Source: an uncultured Bacteroidales bacterium (GTDB lineage Bacteria > Bacteroidota > Bacteroidia > Bacteroidales > Bacteroidaceae). Taken from it: a stretch of 64,000 nucleotides of DNA. The notes beneath the pieces were generated by a model. That model saw only the letters and a program-made list of their open reading frames with translations. It ran no database searches and was not told the DNA's origin. Positions within the stretch are counted from its first letter, which is position 1; each line of letters opens with the position of its first letter. The position numbers were made by a program, and so were the translations under genes. Positions 35,394 through 44,459 of the stretch are shown piece by piece. The stretch lies in the NCBI GenBank assembly GCA_902788315.1, contig CADAJS010000016.1, forward strand, positions 1-64,000. Reading direction: 5' to 3'.

Positions 35394-36218
35394 TCAGATC
35401 CAGCTGATGGGCACTTCGATATCAATCTGCTTGTCGTTGGTGGTCTCGTCGATAGTGATCTGGATGCTCAGGCCACCCTCTGTGGACGGAGTGTAGTTGG
35501 GGCTAATCTTCAGCTTGTATGCCTTGTTGCGCTCCAGCGTGAAGGTGCCCGTCACCTCTCCGTCGGTCTTCTTGGTGCCGTCGGCAAGCTGTGTGGCATA
35601 GTCTTCCTTGGCGGTGAGATGGATGGTGTAGGTCAGGGTCTCGCCGGAGGGATCGAGCGTAACGTAGTAGGGAGCTGTGTCCTCGCTGTTCCATGCAGCA
35701 TTTCCGGTGCCCATTGCAGCCGAGCCCGAGAAGTTCACATAGTACTGGCTGTAATAGGTGGCCATCGAAGCGTCAAACTGTACCGAGAGTTTTCCACACG
35801 TGGGGACACATGTCACGTTGGCGGTGATGTCCTTCCCAGCCTCGATGGAGAATGTGCTCTGGCCCGTCACCATGAACTCTTCGCGCGAAGCAGCGTGCTC
35901 GGCACCATAGGATGCCGTGATGGTGTAGCTGCCCAGGTCGAGTTCCATGGGCATACGGTCACGCAGCTGGGCATACGTGCCGCTGAACTTGGAGTTGCCG
36001 CGTGAATCGGCCACGTTCACCGTGTAGTTGTCATAGTTCTGATACGAAGACTCGTCCACTGCACGAGTCCCGGCCTCGAACTTCACGCCGGAGTTGAGGT
36101 CCAGCGTCAGCGTTCCCTTCTTTCCGCCGGTGCTTGGCTCGGTCGTGTCAGAGGAGCACGATGCAAGCATCCCAGCCATGCCAAGGGAAAGGCAAACGAA
36201 GATTGTTTTTGTTCTCAT
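35394..36218 (-). CDS. DUF4493-type surface lipoprotein (paralogue 1, first gene of array)
   Basis: This 274-residue lipoprotein has its signal ending LASC (Cys21), followed by SSDTTEP. GTLTLDLNSGVKFEAGTRAV, DLGSYTITASYGAEHAAS and KLSVQFDASMATYY define the two-domain DUF4493 layout. The start at 36218 is chosen because the signal peptide begins there; longer in-frame starts have no signal. It is the first gene of the ten-gene array. A -7 box lies at 36302-36309 and an inverted repeat at 36353-36391. It is the simplest paralogue and could be the minimal subunit. Confidence 0.84.
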   Translation of the reverse strand: MRTKTIFVCLSLGMAGMLASCSSDTTEPSTGGKKGTLTLDLNSGVKFEAGTRAVDESSYQNYDNYTVNVADSRGNSKFSGTYAQLRDRMPMELDLGSYTITASYGAEHAASREEFMVTGQSTFSIEAGKDITANVTCVPTCGKLSVQFDASMATYYSQYYVNFSGSAAMGTGNAAWNSEDTAPYYVTLDPSGETLTYTIHLTAKEDYATQLADGTKKTDGEVTGTFTLERNKAYKLKISPNYTPSTEGGLSIQITIDETTNDKQIDIEVPISWI

Positions 36219-36301
36219 ACACTTAAAGAATTTATAATTATTACTCATTTTCCACTCACATTCTATCCTCGCATTACTGCGCATGTACGCAAAATATGGC
36301 G

Positions 36302-36309
36302 CAAAGGTA
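36302..36309 (-). promoter_or_regulatory. Probable -7 box of the DUF4493 array
   Basis: The minus strand reads TACCTTTG, an exact match to the Bacteroidota -7 element. The predicted start near 36295 gives a leader of about 77 nt before the ATG at 36218. No TTG is found 19-21 bp further upstream, so another factor may be needed. Confidence 0.6.
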
Positions 36310-36352
36310 GCGCGCAAAAAAGGTACGCGCGGGAAAATGGGGTAGAACATTC

Positions 36353-36391
36353 GGAAATATCGGTTATTTTGCAAATATTACCGAAATTTCC
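36353..36391. promoter_or_regulatory. 12-bp inverted repeat upstream of the DUF4493 array
   Basis: GGAAATATCGGT (36353-36364) and ACCGAAATTTCC (36380-36391) are reverse complements with one mismatch, separated by 15 bp of AT-rich sequence. The pair lies 45-80 bp upstream of the -7 box on the minus strand, the usual place for an activator or repressor dimer site. No regulator is identified. Confidence 0.5.
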
Positions 36392-36602
36392 CAGAATGGG
36401 GAGAAACTCGATGAAATGGGCTATATTAGCTGATAAAAGGACTTAAAGGGAGCAATCCGACAAGCGAGAGAAGGTTCATTTTTTGCCAGCGAAACGTTTC
36501 ACGAACAGACATGAAATACGACATCGCAAGGGGACGAGGCGAGACGTGCCGAGGGGGGGCAAAACGCCACGCCAAAGAGTGCGGAACACCTCACCGCACG
36601 GA

Positions 36603-36658
36603 GGAGCGTGCTCCATCGGCGGGAAGAGCGTGCTCCGTTGACCGATGGAGCACGCTCC
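36603..36658. repeat. Three-copy 22-bp array (core GGAGC/GCTCC)
   Basis: Cores at 36603-36614 (GGAGCGTGCTCC), 36625-36636 (AGAGCGTGCTCC) and 36647-36658 (GGAGCACGCTCC) are exactly 22 bp apart. The third is in the opposite orientation to the first two. Linkers are 10 bp and not conserved. This is the second member of the family seen at 18681-18790 and 54590-54645. The rest of the 36219-36679 gap holds no gene. Confidence 0.88.
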
Positions 36659-36679
36659 GCCAGAAGGCGGAGCTGGAGG

Positions 36680-37396
36680 TCACTTAGCCTGCCGAGATTT
36701 CTGGGCCGCTTCGCTCAGCTGCTCCACCTCCATGTGCTGGATGACAATGTCCTCGCGCGGACGGTCGTTGGCATCCGTGGGAGCAAGTTGAATCGCACGA
36801 ACGACCTTCAATCCCTCGATGACTTCGCCGAAAACGGTGTATTCTCCGTCGAGATGAGGCGTGCCGCCCTTCATGATGTAGTCATCGACCATCTTCCCCG
36901 TCATCTCATATCCACGCGACCTCAGGAGCTCGCGTTTCTCGCGGATGGAGGTGTCCGAGAACTTCTTGCCCCAGACGATATAGAACTGGCAGCCGCTGCT
37001 CCGCTTCTCGGGATTGACGTCGTCGGGGTCGCGGGCTGCAGCCAGAGCACCCCGCACATGATAGAGATATGGCAGCTGGATTTCGGGCAAGAGCGTATAG
37101 CCCGTGTCACCCTCACCCAGGACTGCGCCCGGCGCAGCACCGCGCGAGTCGGGATCGCCCCCCTGAATCATGAAGTCCTGGATGCAGCGATGGAAGAGGG
37201 TGCCGTCATAGAACCCCTCGGAGGACAGTTTCAGGAAGTTATCGCGGTGTACGGGTGTGTCGTCCGAGAGCGCCACACGGATGATACCCTCGGAGGTCTC
37301 TATGCGAACGACGGAACGTTTCTCTCTCTTCTTCCCCTGCAAGGAAAATGACATGCAGAAGATAGAAACAAGCAGAATGATGACTCTATATTTCAT
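36680..37396 (-). CDS. Secreted cyclophilin-type peptidyl-prolyl isomerase
   Basis: This 238-residue protein has an N-terminal hydrophobic segment (MKYRVIILLVSIFCMSFS) that exports it to the periplasm. The rest is a cyclophilin fold: NFLKLSSEGFYDGTLFHR, FMIQGGDP and FGEVIEGLKVV, with a typical catalytic Arg in LFHRCIQDFMIQGG. A small insertion (about 110-175) lies in the middle. It should assist folding of envelope proteins by cis-trans prolyl isomerisation. The start at 37396 is supported by the divergent promoter at 37417-37446. It is divergent from mraZ. Confidence 0.9.
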   Translation of the reverse strand: MKYRVIILLVSIFCMSFSLQGKKREKRSVVRIETSEGIIRVALSDDTPVHRDNFLKLSSEGFYDGTLFHRCIQDFMIQGGDPDSRGAAPGAVLGEGDTGYTLLPEIQLPYLYHVRGALAAARDPDDVNPEKRSSGCQFYIVWGKKFSDTSIREKRELLRSRGYEMTGKMVDDYIMKGGTPHLDGEYTVFGEVIEGLKVVRAIQLAPTDANDRPREDIVIQHMEVEQLSEAAQKSRQAK

Positions 37397-37416
37397 GTCA
37401 AAAGCATTGTTTTCTG

Positions 37417-37446
37417 CAAAAGTACGGAAAAATTCCCCACCAACAA
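37417..37446 (-). promoter_or_regulatory. Promoter of the cyclophilin gene
   Basis: On the minus strand TTG at 37446-37444 and TACTTTTG at 37424-37417 are separated by 19 bp. Transcription should start near 37410, leaving a leader of about 14 nt. Confidence 0.65.
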
Positions 37447-37604
37447 AATATAGAGGCAAAAAAGTTATCAACATAGCAACGCATCATGCAAAATATGAGC
37501 TGTAATAGCGCTATTTAGCGAGAAAACGCTTCCACTGCAGAGCATGAGAAGAAACGGAATGAAAGAGTTATCAACAAAACGTTGAAAAAAATATTTGGAA
37601 AAAG

Positions 37605-37637
37605 TTGTGGGGAATTGTGGGGAATTTCGTACCTTTG
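37605..37637 (+). promoter_or_regulatory. Promoter of the mraZ/dcw cluster
   Basis: TTG at 37605-37607 is followed after 22 bp by TACCTTTG at 37630-37637. Transcription would start near 37644, 25 nt before mraZ. Two MraZ-box-like repeats lie between the two elements. Confidence 0.65.
37608..37622 (+). promoter_or_regulatory. Two TGGGG repeats on a 10-bp pitch: candidate MraZ operator
   Basis: TGGGG at 37608-37612 and again at 37618-37622, separated by AATTG, lie inside the mraZ promoter spacer. In E. coli, MraZ binds direct TGGGN repeats with 5-bp spacers upstream of its own gene. The same spacing here suggests autorepression of the cluster. Binding by this MraZ is an inference. Confidence 0.6.
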
Positions 37638-37668
37638 ACCGCAGAAAGTAATAAAACAGAGAAAAGTG

Positions 37669-38124
37669 ATGAGATTTACAGGCAATATTGATGCGAAAGT
37701 GGACGAAAAAGGGCGCGTTTTCGTGCCCAGCAGCTTCCGCAAAATCCTGCAACGCGAGGAGTCGCAGGGCCTCATCCTTCGTCGCGACGTCTTCCAGCAG
37801 TGCCTGGTGCTCTACCCACAGGAAGTGTGGAATGCCCAGGTGGACGCCATCACGGCCCGCACCAACATGTTCGACCGCAAGGGGCGCGACTCGCTGCGCC
37901 GATTCGTGGCCGGTGCCGAATCCATCACACTCGACAGCGGCGGACGCATGCTCATCCCGCGTCGCTACCTGGAAGAGGCAGGCATCACCACCGAGGTGCG
38001 CTTTATCGGCGTGGACAATACCATCGAGGTATGGTCGCGCCAGGCTGCCGAAGCACTGCTCAGCGAGCCTGACACACTGGCCGACAACCTGGAGGAAATG
38101 ATGAACCGGGAAACAAACCCATAG
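37669..38124 (+). CDS. mraZ: Transcriptional regulator MraZ
   Basis: This 151-residue DNA-binding protein has two SpoVT/AbrB-type domains, each with the DxxxR motif: Asp12-Arg16 in VDEKGRVFVP and Asp89-Arg93 in LDSGGRMLIP. In other bacteria MraZ forms a ring-shaped oligomer that binds TGGGN repeats at its own promoter and represses the dcw cluster. Such repeats are present at 37608-37622. The ATG at 37669 directly follows an in-frame GTG at 37666. It is the first gene of the 13-gene division cluster. Confidence 0.95.
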   Translation: MRFTGNIDAKVDEKGRVFVPSSFRKILQREESQGLILRRDVFQQCLVLYPQEVWNAQVDAITARTNMFDRKGRDSLRRFVAGAESITLDSGGRMLIPRRYLEEAGITTEVRFIGVDNTIEVWSRQAAEALLSEPDTLADNLEEMMNRETNP

Positions 38125-38166
38125 GAGAACCTGGGACAGCTTAGGAGAATCTGGAAAGCTATAGAG

Positions 38167-39084
38167 ATGAACGATACCTACCACACCCCCGTCATGTTGC
38201 ATGAGTGCATCGAAGGGCTGGCCATACGCCCCGACGGAATCTACGTGGACATGACGTTCGGAGGCGGCGGACACAGCCGCGAGATAATGAAACACCTGGG
38301 GCCGGACGGACATCTCTACGCCTTCGACCAGGACGCAGACGCACAGCAGGGAGCCATCGATGACGAACGATTCACCTTCGTGCAGAGCAACTTCCGCTTC
38401 CTCAGGAACTGGATGCAGTACTACGGAGTGGAACAGGTGGACGGAATACTGGCCGACCTGGGCGTGAGCAGCCACCACCTGGACGAGGGGACGCGCGGAT
38501 TCAGCTTCCGCTACGACGCACCCTTAGACATGCGCATGAACCAGAAGGCTCCGCTCACAGCGATGAAGGTGGTGAGGGAATACAGCGAGCAGCAGCTGGC
38601 CGACATCTTCTACCTATACGGCGAACTGAAGAACAGCCGCCGCCTGGCAGCCACTCTCGTAAAGGCACGCACCCAGGCGCCAATCGAGACCACCGGCCAG
38701 CTGGCCGAAGCCATGAAGCCGCTCCTGCGCTACGACCACGAGAAGAAAGACCTGGCCCGCCTGTTCCAGGCGCTGCGCATCGAGGTGAACGGCGAGATGC
38801 GAGCCCTGCGCCAGATGCTGGAGGCGGCCACGGAACTCCTGAGACCCGGAGGGCGAATGGTGGTGCTCACCTATCACTCCTTGGAGGACCGCATCGTCAA
38901 GAACGTCATGCGCACGGGCAACGCCGAGGGCACTCGGCAGGAGGATATCTACGGACAGCTACCCTCGCCGCTGAGCAGCGTGGGACGAAACGTGGCAACA
39001 CCCTCGGCAGAGGAACAGGCAGCGAACCCGCGCAGCCGCTCCGCCAAACTGAGAATCGCAGAAAAAACAGATAACACACAATGA
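38167..39084 (+). CDS. rsmH: 16S rRNA (cytosine1402-N4)-methyltransferase RsmH
   Basis: This 305-residue S-adenosylmethionine-dependent enzyme methylates C1402 in the ribosomal P site. The SAM-binding motif FGGGGHS (about residue 28) and the family signatures GILADLGVSSHHLDE and PLDMRMNQKAPL are present. YHSLEDRIVKNVM is the C-terminal conserved segment. The position directly after mraZ is conserved in most bacteria. The stop overlaps the next gene by 4 bp. Confidence 0.96.
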   Translation: MNDTYHTPVMLHECIEGLAIRPDGIYVDMTFGGGGHSREIMKHLGPDGHLYAFDQDADAQQGAIDDERFTFVQSNFRFLRNWMQYYGVEQVDGILADLGVSSHHLDEGTRGFSFRYDAPLDMRMNQKAPLTAMKVVREYSEQQLADIFYLYGELKNSRRLAATLVKARTQAPIETTGQLAEAMKPLLRYDHEKKDLARLFQALRIEVNGEMRALRQMLEAATELLRPGGRMVVLTYHSLEDRIVKNVMRTGNAEGTRQEDIYGQLPSPLSSVGRNVATPSAEEQAANPRSRSAKLRIAEKTDNTQ

Positions 39085-39548
39085 GCAAGAAGAACCAGCA
39101 GACACCCGACACCGACATCCTGCGCGACGAAGCCATCATGCCAGAGGCAGCAAAGGAGGCACCCGAAGCGAAGAGCAGCCGCATCCGCCTCTTCTCCTCG
39201 CTGCTGAGCGAGGACGAGGAGAAGCAGCCCGAAGTGAGACGACTGCGCGACGCACTGCGGGCACTGAGCATCAACGGGCACTGGTTCAAGCAGCAGATTG
39301 GCGTAATCTGCCTCATCGTGTTGGGAGTAATCATATACATCACCAACCGCTACAAGGCACAGCAGGAGATGATGGAGGAAGACCGGCTAAGACGCGAGCT
39401 GCTCGACTGGAAGTACCGCAGCATCACCCGACGCAGCGAGCTGACCTTCCGCACACGACAGACCAAACTGGAGGACATGCTCAACGAACGCGGCGACAGC
39501 ACGCTGAAGCCCGGAAAAACGGCTCCCTTCATCCTTATAAATAAATAA
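39081..39548 (+). CDS. FtsL-like bitopic division protein
   Basis: This 155-residue protein has a polar cytoplasmic N-terminus (about 1-72), one transmembrane helix (QIGVICLIVLGVIIYITNRY, about 74-94) and a periplasmic segment with a short amphipathic coil. FtsL sequences are poorly conserved, but the gene always sits between rsmH and ftsI, and the topology fits. It probably forms the FtsQLB-type link to the septal synthase. The start overlaps rsmH by 4 bp. I give no symbol because homology cannot be shown by eye. Confidence 0.8.
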   Translation: MSKKNQQTPDTDILRDEAIMPEAAKEAPEAKSSRIRLFSSLLSEDEEKQPEVRRLRDALRALSINGHWFKQQIGVICLIVLGVIIYITNRYKAQQEMMEEDRLRRELLDWKYRSITRRSELTFRTRQTKLEDMLNERGDSTLKPGKTAPFILINK

Positions 39549-39561
39549 TGTACACGCGCGC

Positions 39562-41691
39562 ATGAAAGCCGACAAGAATAATTCCACCGGACGCTATCGC
39601 ATCATCATCGGGCTGATGACGCTGCTGGGCTTGTATATCATGGGCACAGCACTGCGCACCATGCTGCCGCCGCAGAAGGAGTACTGGGAGGAGGTGAGCA
39701 AACGCTTCACAAAGGCCAACATCCCCGAACCGGCAGCACGCGGCAACCTGCTGGGCTGCGACGGGCAGATTCTCGTGGGCACACTGCCCCGCTATCGTCT
39801 GCTGATGGACTTCCGTGTGGCCGACCCCGACAGCACCTCGAAACGACGTACCGAGGAGTGGCGCGAGGAAGCCTATCGTACACACTTTGACAGCCTGGCC
39901 ATCGGGCTGGCACGCATATTCCCCGACTACAGCGTAAAATGGTTCCGCGAACGACTGGAGAAAGGGCGCAAGAGCAAGCGCTTCTCCTATCGCATCTATC
40001 CGGGATATGCCAACTACATCCAGTATCAGGAATGCCTGAAGCTGCCCATCCTGTGCGAGTCGTCGCTCAAGAGCGGCTTCCACGTCGAGGAGATATTGCA
40101 GCGACACAAGCCCTACGGGCCACTGGCGTCGCGCACACTGGGCGACCTGTACCGCGACTCGGACCGCGCCAAGTGCGGACTGGAACTGAGCTTCGACAGC
40201 ATCCTGCGTGGAACGCCAGGCAGCAGCCACCGAACAAAGCTACGCTCCGAATGGCACAAGTACATCGACCAGAAACCCATCGACGGGCATGACCTGATGA
40301 CCACCATCGACATCAACCTGCAGGACATGGTGGACCGCACACTGCGCAACAAGCTCATGGAGCCCACAGTGAACGGAGAACTGGGCATCGCCGTAGTCAT
40401 GGAGGTAAAGACGGGCGACATCAAGGCCATTGCCAACCTGACCCGTGCCGGCGACGGACAGTACTATGAAATGAAGAACAACGCCGTGAGCGACCTGATG
40501 GAACCCGGCTCGACATTCAAGACGGCCAGCATCATGGTGGCACTCGAAGACGGAAAAATCACGAAGAACACGACCGTGGACACCGGCTCGGGCATCTATA
40601 ACATGCACGGCAGCAAGATGAAGGACCACAACTGGAACCGCGGCGGATATGGCGTGCTGGACGTGAGCGGCGTGCTGGAATACAGCTCGAACATCGGCGT
40701 CAGCCGACTCATCGACCAGGCTTACCACGACGACCCCGATGCCTTCGTGCGCGGACTGAACCGCGAGGGTGTGGGCCGACCACTGCACCTGCCCTTCGTG
40801 GGTGCGGGCGAACCGTGGGTGCGCCATCCTGAGAAGCAGGGACGCTACTGGAAGAACTGGAGCAAGACGGCTCTGGCATGGATGAGCATCGGCTACGAGA
40901 CCATGCTGCCACCCATCAGCACGCTGACATTCTATAACGCCATTGCCAACAACGGGCGCATGGTGAAGCCGCGTTTCGTGACGGCCGAACTGGAAGAAGG
41001 GCGCGTGGTGCGCGAGTTCCCCGTCGAGGAAATCATGCCGAGTATCTGCAAACCAAGCACGCTGGCCGACATACAAGAGATACTGGAGAAGGTGGTGAGC
41101 AAGGGATTGGGTAAGAAGGCTGGCAACGGCGGGAAATACTTCCGCGTGAGCGGCAAGACGGGCACGGCAATGATAGCCTCCGGTTCGGGAGGCGGCTACC
41201 GCAGCGGCACACCGCGATACATGGTAAGCTTCTGCGGATACTTCCCTTCCGAGGCGCCCAAATACAGCTGCATCGTGTGCATCGTCAAGCGAGGACTTCC
41301 GGCATCGGGAGGCGGACAATGCGGTCCCGTCTTCAGCGAGATTTCCCAATACATCATGTCCAAGGGTATGTACCGCGATGCTGAGGAAGCAGCCGACTCG
41401 ACCTCGGTCTTCGTGCCCGACGTGGCACAAAGCAATGCACAGCAGACACGCGAGCTCGCCAAGGAGCTGGGACTGGACATCAGGGACATCAACGAATGTG
41501 CAGCCGACACAGTGGCAATGGGCATCGTACCCGACGTAAAGGGCATGGGCGCACGCGATGCTGTATATGAAATGCAACGGCGAGGACTGAAAGTGAAACT
41601 GCATGGAAGCGGACGCGTGAAGGAGCAGAACATGCCACCCGGCACACACGTCGTGAAAGGAAAGACCATCACACTGACACTGAAAGAGTAG
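39562..41691 (+). CDS. ftsI: Septal penicillin-binding protein (FtsI/PBP3 type) with PASTA domain
   Basis: This 709-residue bitopic transpeptidase cross-links septal peptidoglycan together with FtsW. After a short N-terminal membrane helix (about 11-28) comes the pedestal domain (about 50-290). The transpeptidase domain has all three catalytic motifs: STFK (Ser317, Lys320), SSN (Ser375-Asn377) and KTG (Lys532-Gly534). The last 60 residues (GIVPDVKGMGARDAVYEM onward) form a PASTA domain, which is common in Bacteroidota PBP3. Start and order match the cluster. The gene precedes murE by 44 bp. Confidence 0.96.
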   Translation: MKADKNNSTGRYRIIIGLMTLLGLYIMGTALRTMLPPQKEYWEEVSKRFTKANIPEPAARGNLLGCDGQILVGTLPRYRLLMDFRVADPDSTSKRRTEEWREEAYRTHFDSLAIGLARIFPDYSVKWFRERLEKGRKSKRFSYRIYPGYANYIQYQECLKLPILCESSLKSGFHVEEILQRHKPYGPLASRTLGDLYRDSDRAKCGLELSFDSILRGTPGSSHRTKLRSEWHKYIDQKPIDGHDLMTTIDINLQDMVDRTLRNKLMEPTVNGELGIAVVMEVKTGDIKAIANLTRAGDGQYYEMKNNAVSDLMEPGSTFKTASIMVALEDGKITKNTTVDTGSGIYNMHGSKMKDHNWNRGGYGVLDVSGVLEYSSNIGVSRLIDQAYHDDPDAFVRGLNREGVGRPLHLPFVGAGEPWVRHPEKQGRYWKNWSKTALAWMSIGYETMLPPISTLTFYNAIANNGRMVKPRFVTAELEEGRVVREFPVEEIMPSICKPSTLADIQEILEKVVSKGLGKKAGNGGKYFRVSGKTGTAMIASGSGGGYRSGTPRYMVSFCGYFPSEAPKYSCIVCIVKRGLPASGGGQCGPVFSEISQYIMSKGMYRDAEEAADSTSVFVPDVAQSNAQQTRELAKELGLDIRDINECAADTVAMGIVPDVKGMGARDAVYEMQRRGLKVKLHGSGRVKEQNMPPGTHVVKGKTITLTLKE

Positions 41692-41735
41692 AAGATTCAA
41701 ATTACAACGTTTAAAGTCCAAGGTTCAAGAATAAT

Positions 41736-43190
41736 ATGATGAAACTGAAAACACTGATAGAGGCTTGCAGACCTGCACGCGTGGTAGGACCCACGACGGG
41801 CGAAGTGACGGGCATTGAGATAGACTCACGCAAGATAGAGGCAGGCAACCTGTTCATCGCCATGCGCGGCACACAGGTGGACGGGCATGCCTATATCGCC
41901 AAGGCACAGGAGATGGGAGCCAACGCCGTGGCATGCGAGTCACTGCCCGAGAAGCCTGCTTCGGACGTCACCTATCTGCTCTATCCAAACACGGAGGAGG
42001 TGGCAGGCGTGCTGGCCACTCAGTTCTATGGCAATCCCACAAGCCGGCTGAAGCTGGTGGGAGTCACCGGCACAAACGGCAAGACCACTATCGCCACCCT
42101 GCTCTATCACATGTTTCGCCGAATGGGCTACAAGTGCGGCCTGTGCAGCACCGTGTGCAACTATATCGACGGCAGGCCTGTACCTACAGAGGTGACTACA
42201 CCAGACCCCATCACGCTCAACCGACTCCTGGGACAGATGGCCGACGAGGGCTGCCAGTATGCATTCATGGAGGTGAGCAGCCACAGCGTGGCACAGAAGC
42301 GCATCGCCGGACTGACGTTTGCCGGAGGCATCTTCACCAATCTGACACGCGACCACATGGACTATCACAAGACCTTCGAGAACTACCGCGACGCCAAGAA
42401 GGCCTTCTTCGATGCACTGCCCAAGCACGCCTTTGCCATCACGAACGCCGATGACAAGAACGGCATGATCATGGTGCAGAACACACGGGCCACGGTGAAG
42501 ACCTACTCGCTACGCTCCGCTGCCGACTACAAGGCACGCATCCTGGAGGAAAGCTTCGAGGGAATGAATCTGGAAATGGACGGACGCGAAGTGAGCGTAC
42601 AATTCGTGGGCCGCTTCAACGTAAGTAACCTGCTGGCCGTATATGCCACCGCACTCATGTTGGGCGTGGGACAGGAAGAGGCCCTCATCTTGCTGAGTGT
42701 CATGAAACCCGTCAACGGACGCTTCGAGACCATCCGCTCTCGCGAGGGAGTCACTGCCATCGTGGACTATGCCCATACACCCGACGCCCTGGCCAACGTG
42801 CTGAGCACCATCAATGAGGTGCTACGACACCGCGGACAGTGCTGGACCGTATGTGGCGCCGGGGGGAACCGCGACAAGGGAAAGCGACCGCTCATGGCAC
42901 AGGAAGCCGTCAGGAACAGCGACCGCGTGATTATCACAAGCGACAATCCACGCAACGAGGACCCGCAGGAAATCATCAATGACATGCTGGCCGGACTCAG
43001 CGAGGACGAGCGACGCCACGTACTGAGCATCGTGGACCGCCGCAAGGCCATCCGCACAGCATGCATGATGGCACAGCCCGGCGACGTCATCCTGGTGGCA
43101 GGCAAAGGGCACGAGGACTATCAGATCATACAGGGAGTGAAACATCACTTCGACGACCACGAAATAATTAAAGAAGCCTTCGGAATATAG
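41736..43190 (+). CDS. murE: UDP-MurNAc-L-Ala-D-Glu:meso-diaminopimelate ligase MurE
   Basis: This 484-residue cytoplasmic Mur ligase adds the third amino acid of the peptide stem. It has the three Mur domains: the N-terminal UDP-binding domain, the ATP-binding domain with [10 protein letters not shown] (about 109-118), and the C-terminal domain. The motif DNPRNEDP (Asp403 onward) is the signature for meso-diaminopimelate specificity, which fits a Gram-negative wall. It is separated by 3 bp from mraY and is translated with it. Confidence 0.97.
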   Translation: MMKLKTLIEACRPARVVGPTTGEVTGIEIDSRKIEAGNLFIAMRGTQVDGHAYIAKAQEMGANAVACESLPEKPASDVTYLLYPNTEEVAGVLATQFYGNPTSRLKLVGVTGTNGKTTIATLLYHMFRRMGYKCGLCSTVCNYIDGRPVPTEVTTPDPITLNRLLGQMADEGCQYAFMEVSSHSVAQKRIAGLTFAGGIFTNLTRDHMDYHKTFENYRDAKKAFFDALPKHAFAITNADDKNGMIMVQNTRATVKTYSLRSAADYKARILEESFEGMNLEMDGREVSVQFVGRFNVSNLLAVYATALMLGVGQEEALILLSVMKPVNGRFETIRSREGVTAIVDYAHTPDALANVLSTINEVLRHRGQCWTVCGAGGNRDKGKRPLMAQEAVRNSDRVIITSDNPRNEDPQEIINDMLAGLSEDERRHVLSIVDRRKAIRTACMMAQPGDVILVAGKGHEDYQIIQGVKHHFDDHEIIKEAFGI

Positions 43191-43193
43191 AAT

Positions 43194-44459
43194 ATGCTGT
43201 ACTATCTCTTCAGATATCTGGGACAATATGGAGTAACGGGAGCCAACCTCTGGCACTACATCTCCTTCCGCGCCATTCTCACGTTGGTGCTCAGCTTGCT
43301 CATCTCTATGTGGTTCGGTGAACACTTCATCCGCTGGATGAAGAAACACCACGGCAACGAAGCACAGCGCGATGCAAGCATCGACCCCTATGGAGTGGAA
43401 AAGAAAGACGTACCGACAATGGGCGGCATCATCATCATTGTGGCCATCATCGTCCCCTGCCTATTACTGGGACGACTGCGCAACATCTACATGCTGCTGA
43501 TGCTGGCCACCACACTGTGGCTGGGCGCGCTGGGCTTTGCCGACGACTACATCAAGCTGAAGGTGTCAAAGGACGGGCTGCGGCCCATCTACAAGCTGAT
43601 CGGCCAGGCCATTCTCGGGCTGGGCATCGGCCTGACACTATGGCTGAGTCCCGATGCTGTCATCCGCGAGAACGTTAGCATCGAGGGACGGAACAGCGAA
43701 AAAATCATTATACATAAGAGCGAGGCCGTCAAGAGCACCATCACAACCATTCCATTTGTGAAGAACAACAACCTGAACTATGCCGAGGCCATGTCCTTCT
43801 GCGGCAAGTACAAGCGAGCTGCAGGATGGTTTGTCTTCGTGCTCGTAACTATCTTCGTCGTGATGGCCGTCAGCAACGGAAGTAACCTGAACGACGGCAT
43901 GGACGGCCTATGTGCCGGAAACTCGGCAATCATGAGTGTCGCACTGGGCGTACTGGCCTACGTAAGCAGCCATATCGAGATGGCCAGCTACCTGAACATC
44001 ATGTACGTGCCAGGCAGCGAGGAACTGGTCATCTTCATCTGCGCCTTCATCGGTGCACTGATAGGCTTCCTCTGGTACAACGCCTATCCGGCCCAGGTGT
44101 TCATGGGCGACACTGGGAGCCTGGCCATCGGCGGCATCATCGCCGTGCTGGCCATCATCATCCACAAGGAACTGCTGCTGCCGCTGCTGTGCTTCGTATT
44201 CCTGCTGGAGAGCGTCAGCGTAATGCTACAGACACAGTATGCCAAGATGGGAAACCGTCGCGGGCTGAAGTGGCGAGTATTCAAGCGCGCTCCCATCCAC
44301 GATGCATTCCGCGTGAAGCCCGGTCAGATTCCGGCCGACTTCCGCGTGTTGATTAACTGGCCCAAAGGATGCTGGCTGGAGTCAAAGATAACCGCCCGAT
44401 TCTGGATTGTGACCATCATCCTGTCGGCACTTACGATAGTAACCTTGAAGATTAGATAA
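43194..44459 (+). CDS. mraY: Phospho-MurNAc-pentapeptide-transferase MraY
   Basis: This 421-residue polytopic membrane enzyme transfers phospho-MurNAc-pentapeptide to undecaprenyl phosphate to make lipid I. Ten or so transmembrane helices are visible. The catalytic Asp motifs are FADDYIKL and NDGMDGL, and TIPFVKNNN is a known periplasmic-side segment. It is about 60 residues longer than the E. coli enzyme because of an insertion (about residues 145-205, with SIEGRNSEKI), usual for Bacteroidales. The stop overlaps the murD start by 1 bp. Confidence 0.96.
   Translation: MLYYLFRYLGQYGVTGANLWHYISFRAILTLVLSLLISMWFGEHFIRWMKKHHGNEAQRDASIDPYGVEKKDVPTMGGIIIIVAIIVPCLLLGRLRNIYMLLMLATTLWLGALGFADDYIKLKVSKDGLRPIYKLIGQAILGLGIGLTLWLSPDAVIRENVSIEGRNSEKIIIHKSEAVKSTITTIPFVKNNNLNYAEAMSFCGKYKRAAGWFVFVLVTIFVVMAVSNGSNLNDGMDGLCAGNSAIMSVALGVLAYVSSHIEMASYLNIMYVPGSEELVIFICAFIGALIGFLWYNAYPAQVFMGDTGSLAIGGIIAVLAIIIHKELLLPLLCFVFLLESVSVMLQTQYAKMGNRRGLKWRVFKRAPIHDAFRVKPGQIPADFRVLINWPKGCWLESKITARFWIVTIILSALTIVTLKIR

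Noticed and set aside
36219-36374. N-terminal extension of the first DUF4493 gene up to 36374
   Set aside because: The extra 52 residues precede the signal peptide and cross the -7 box at 36302-36309, so they are not translated.
37465-37576. Two TTATCAACA words (37465-37473 and 37568-37576) resembling DnaA boxes
   Set aside because: Each differs from the DnaA consensus by one base, only two are present, and no dnaA, dnaN or AT-rich unwinding region is nearby. They may be chance.
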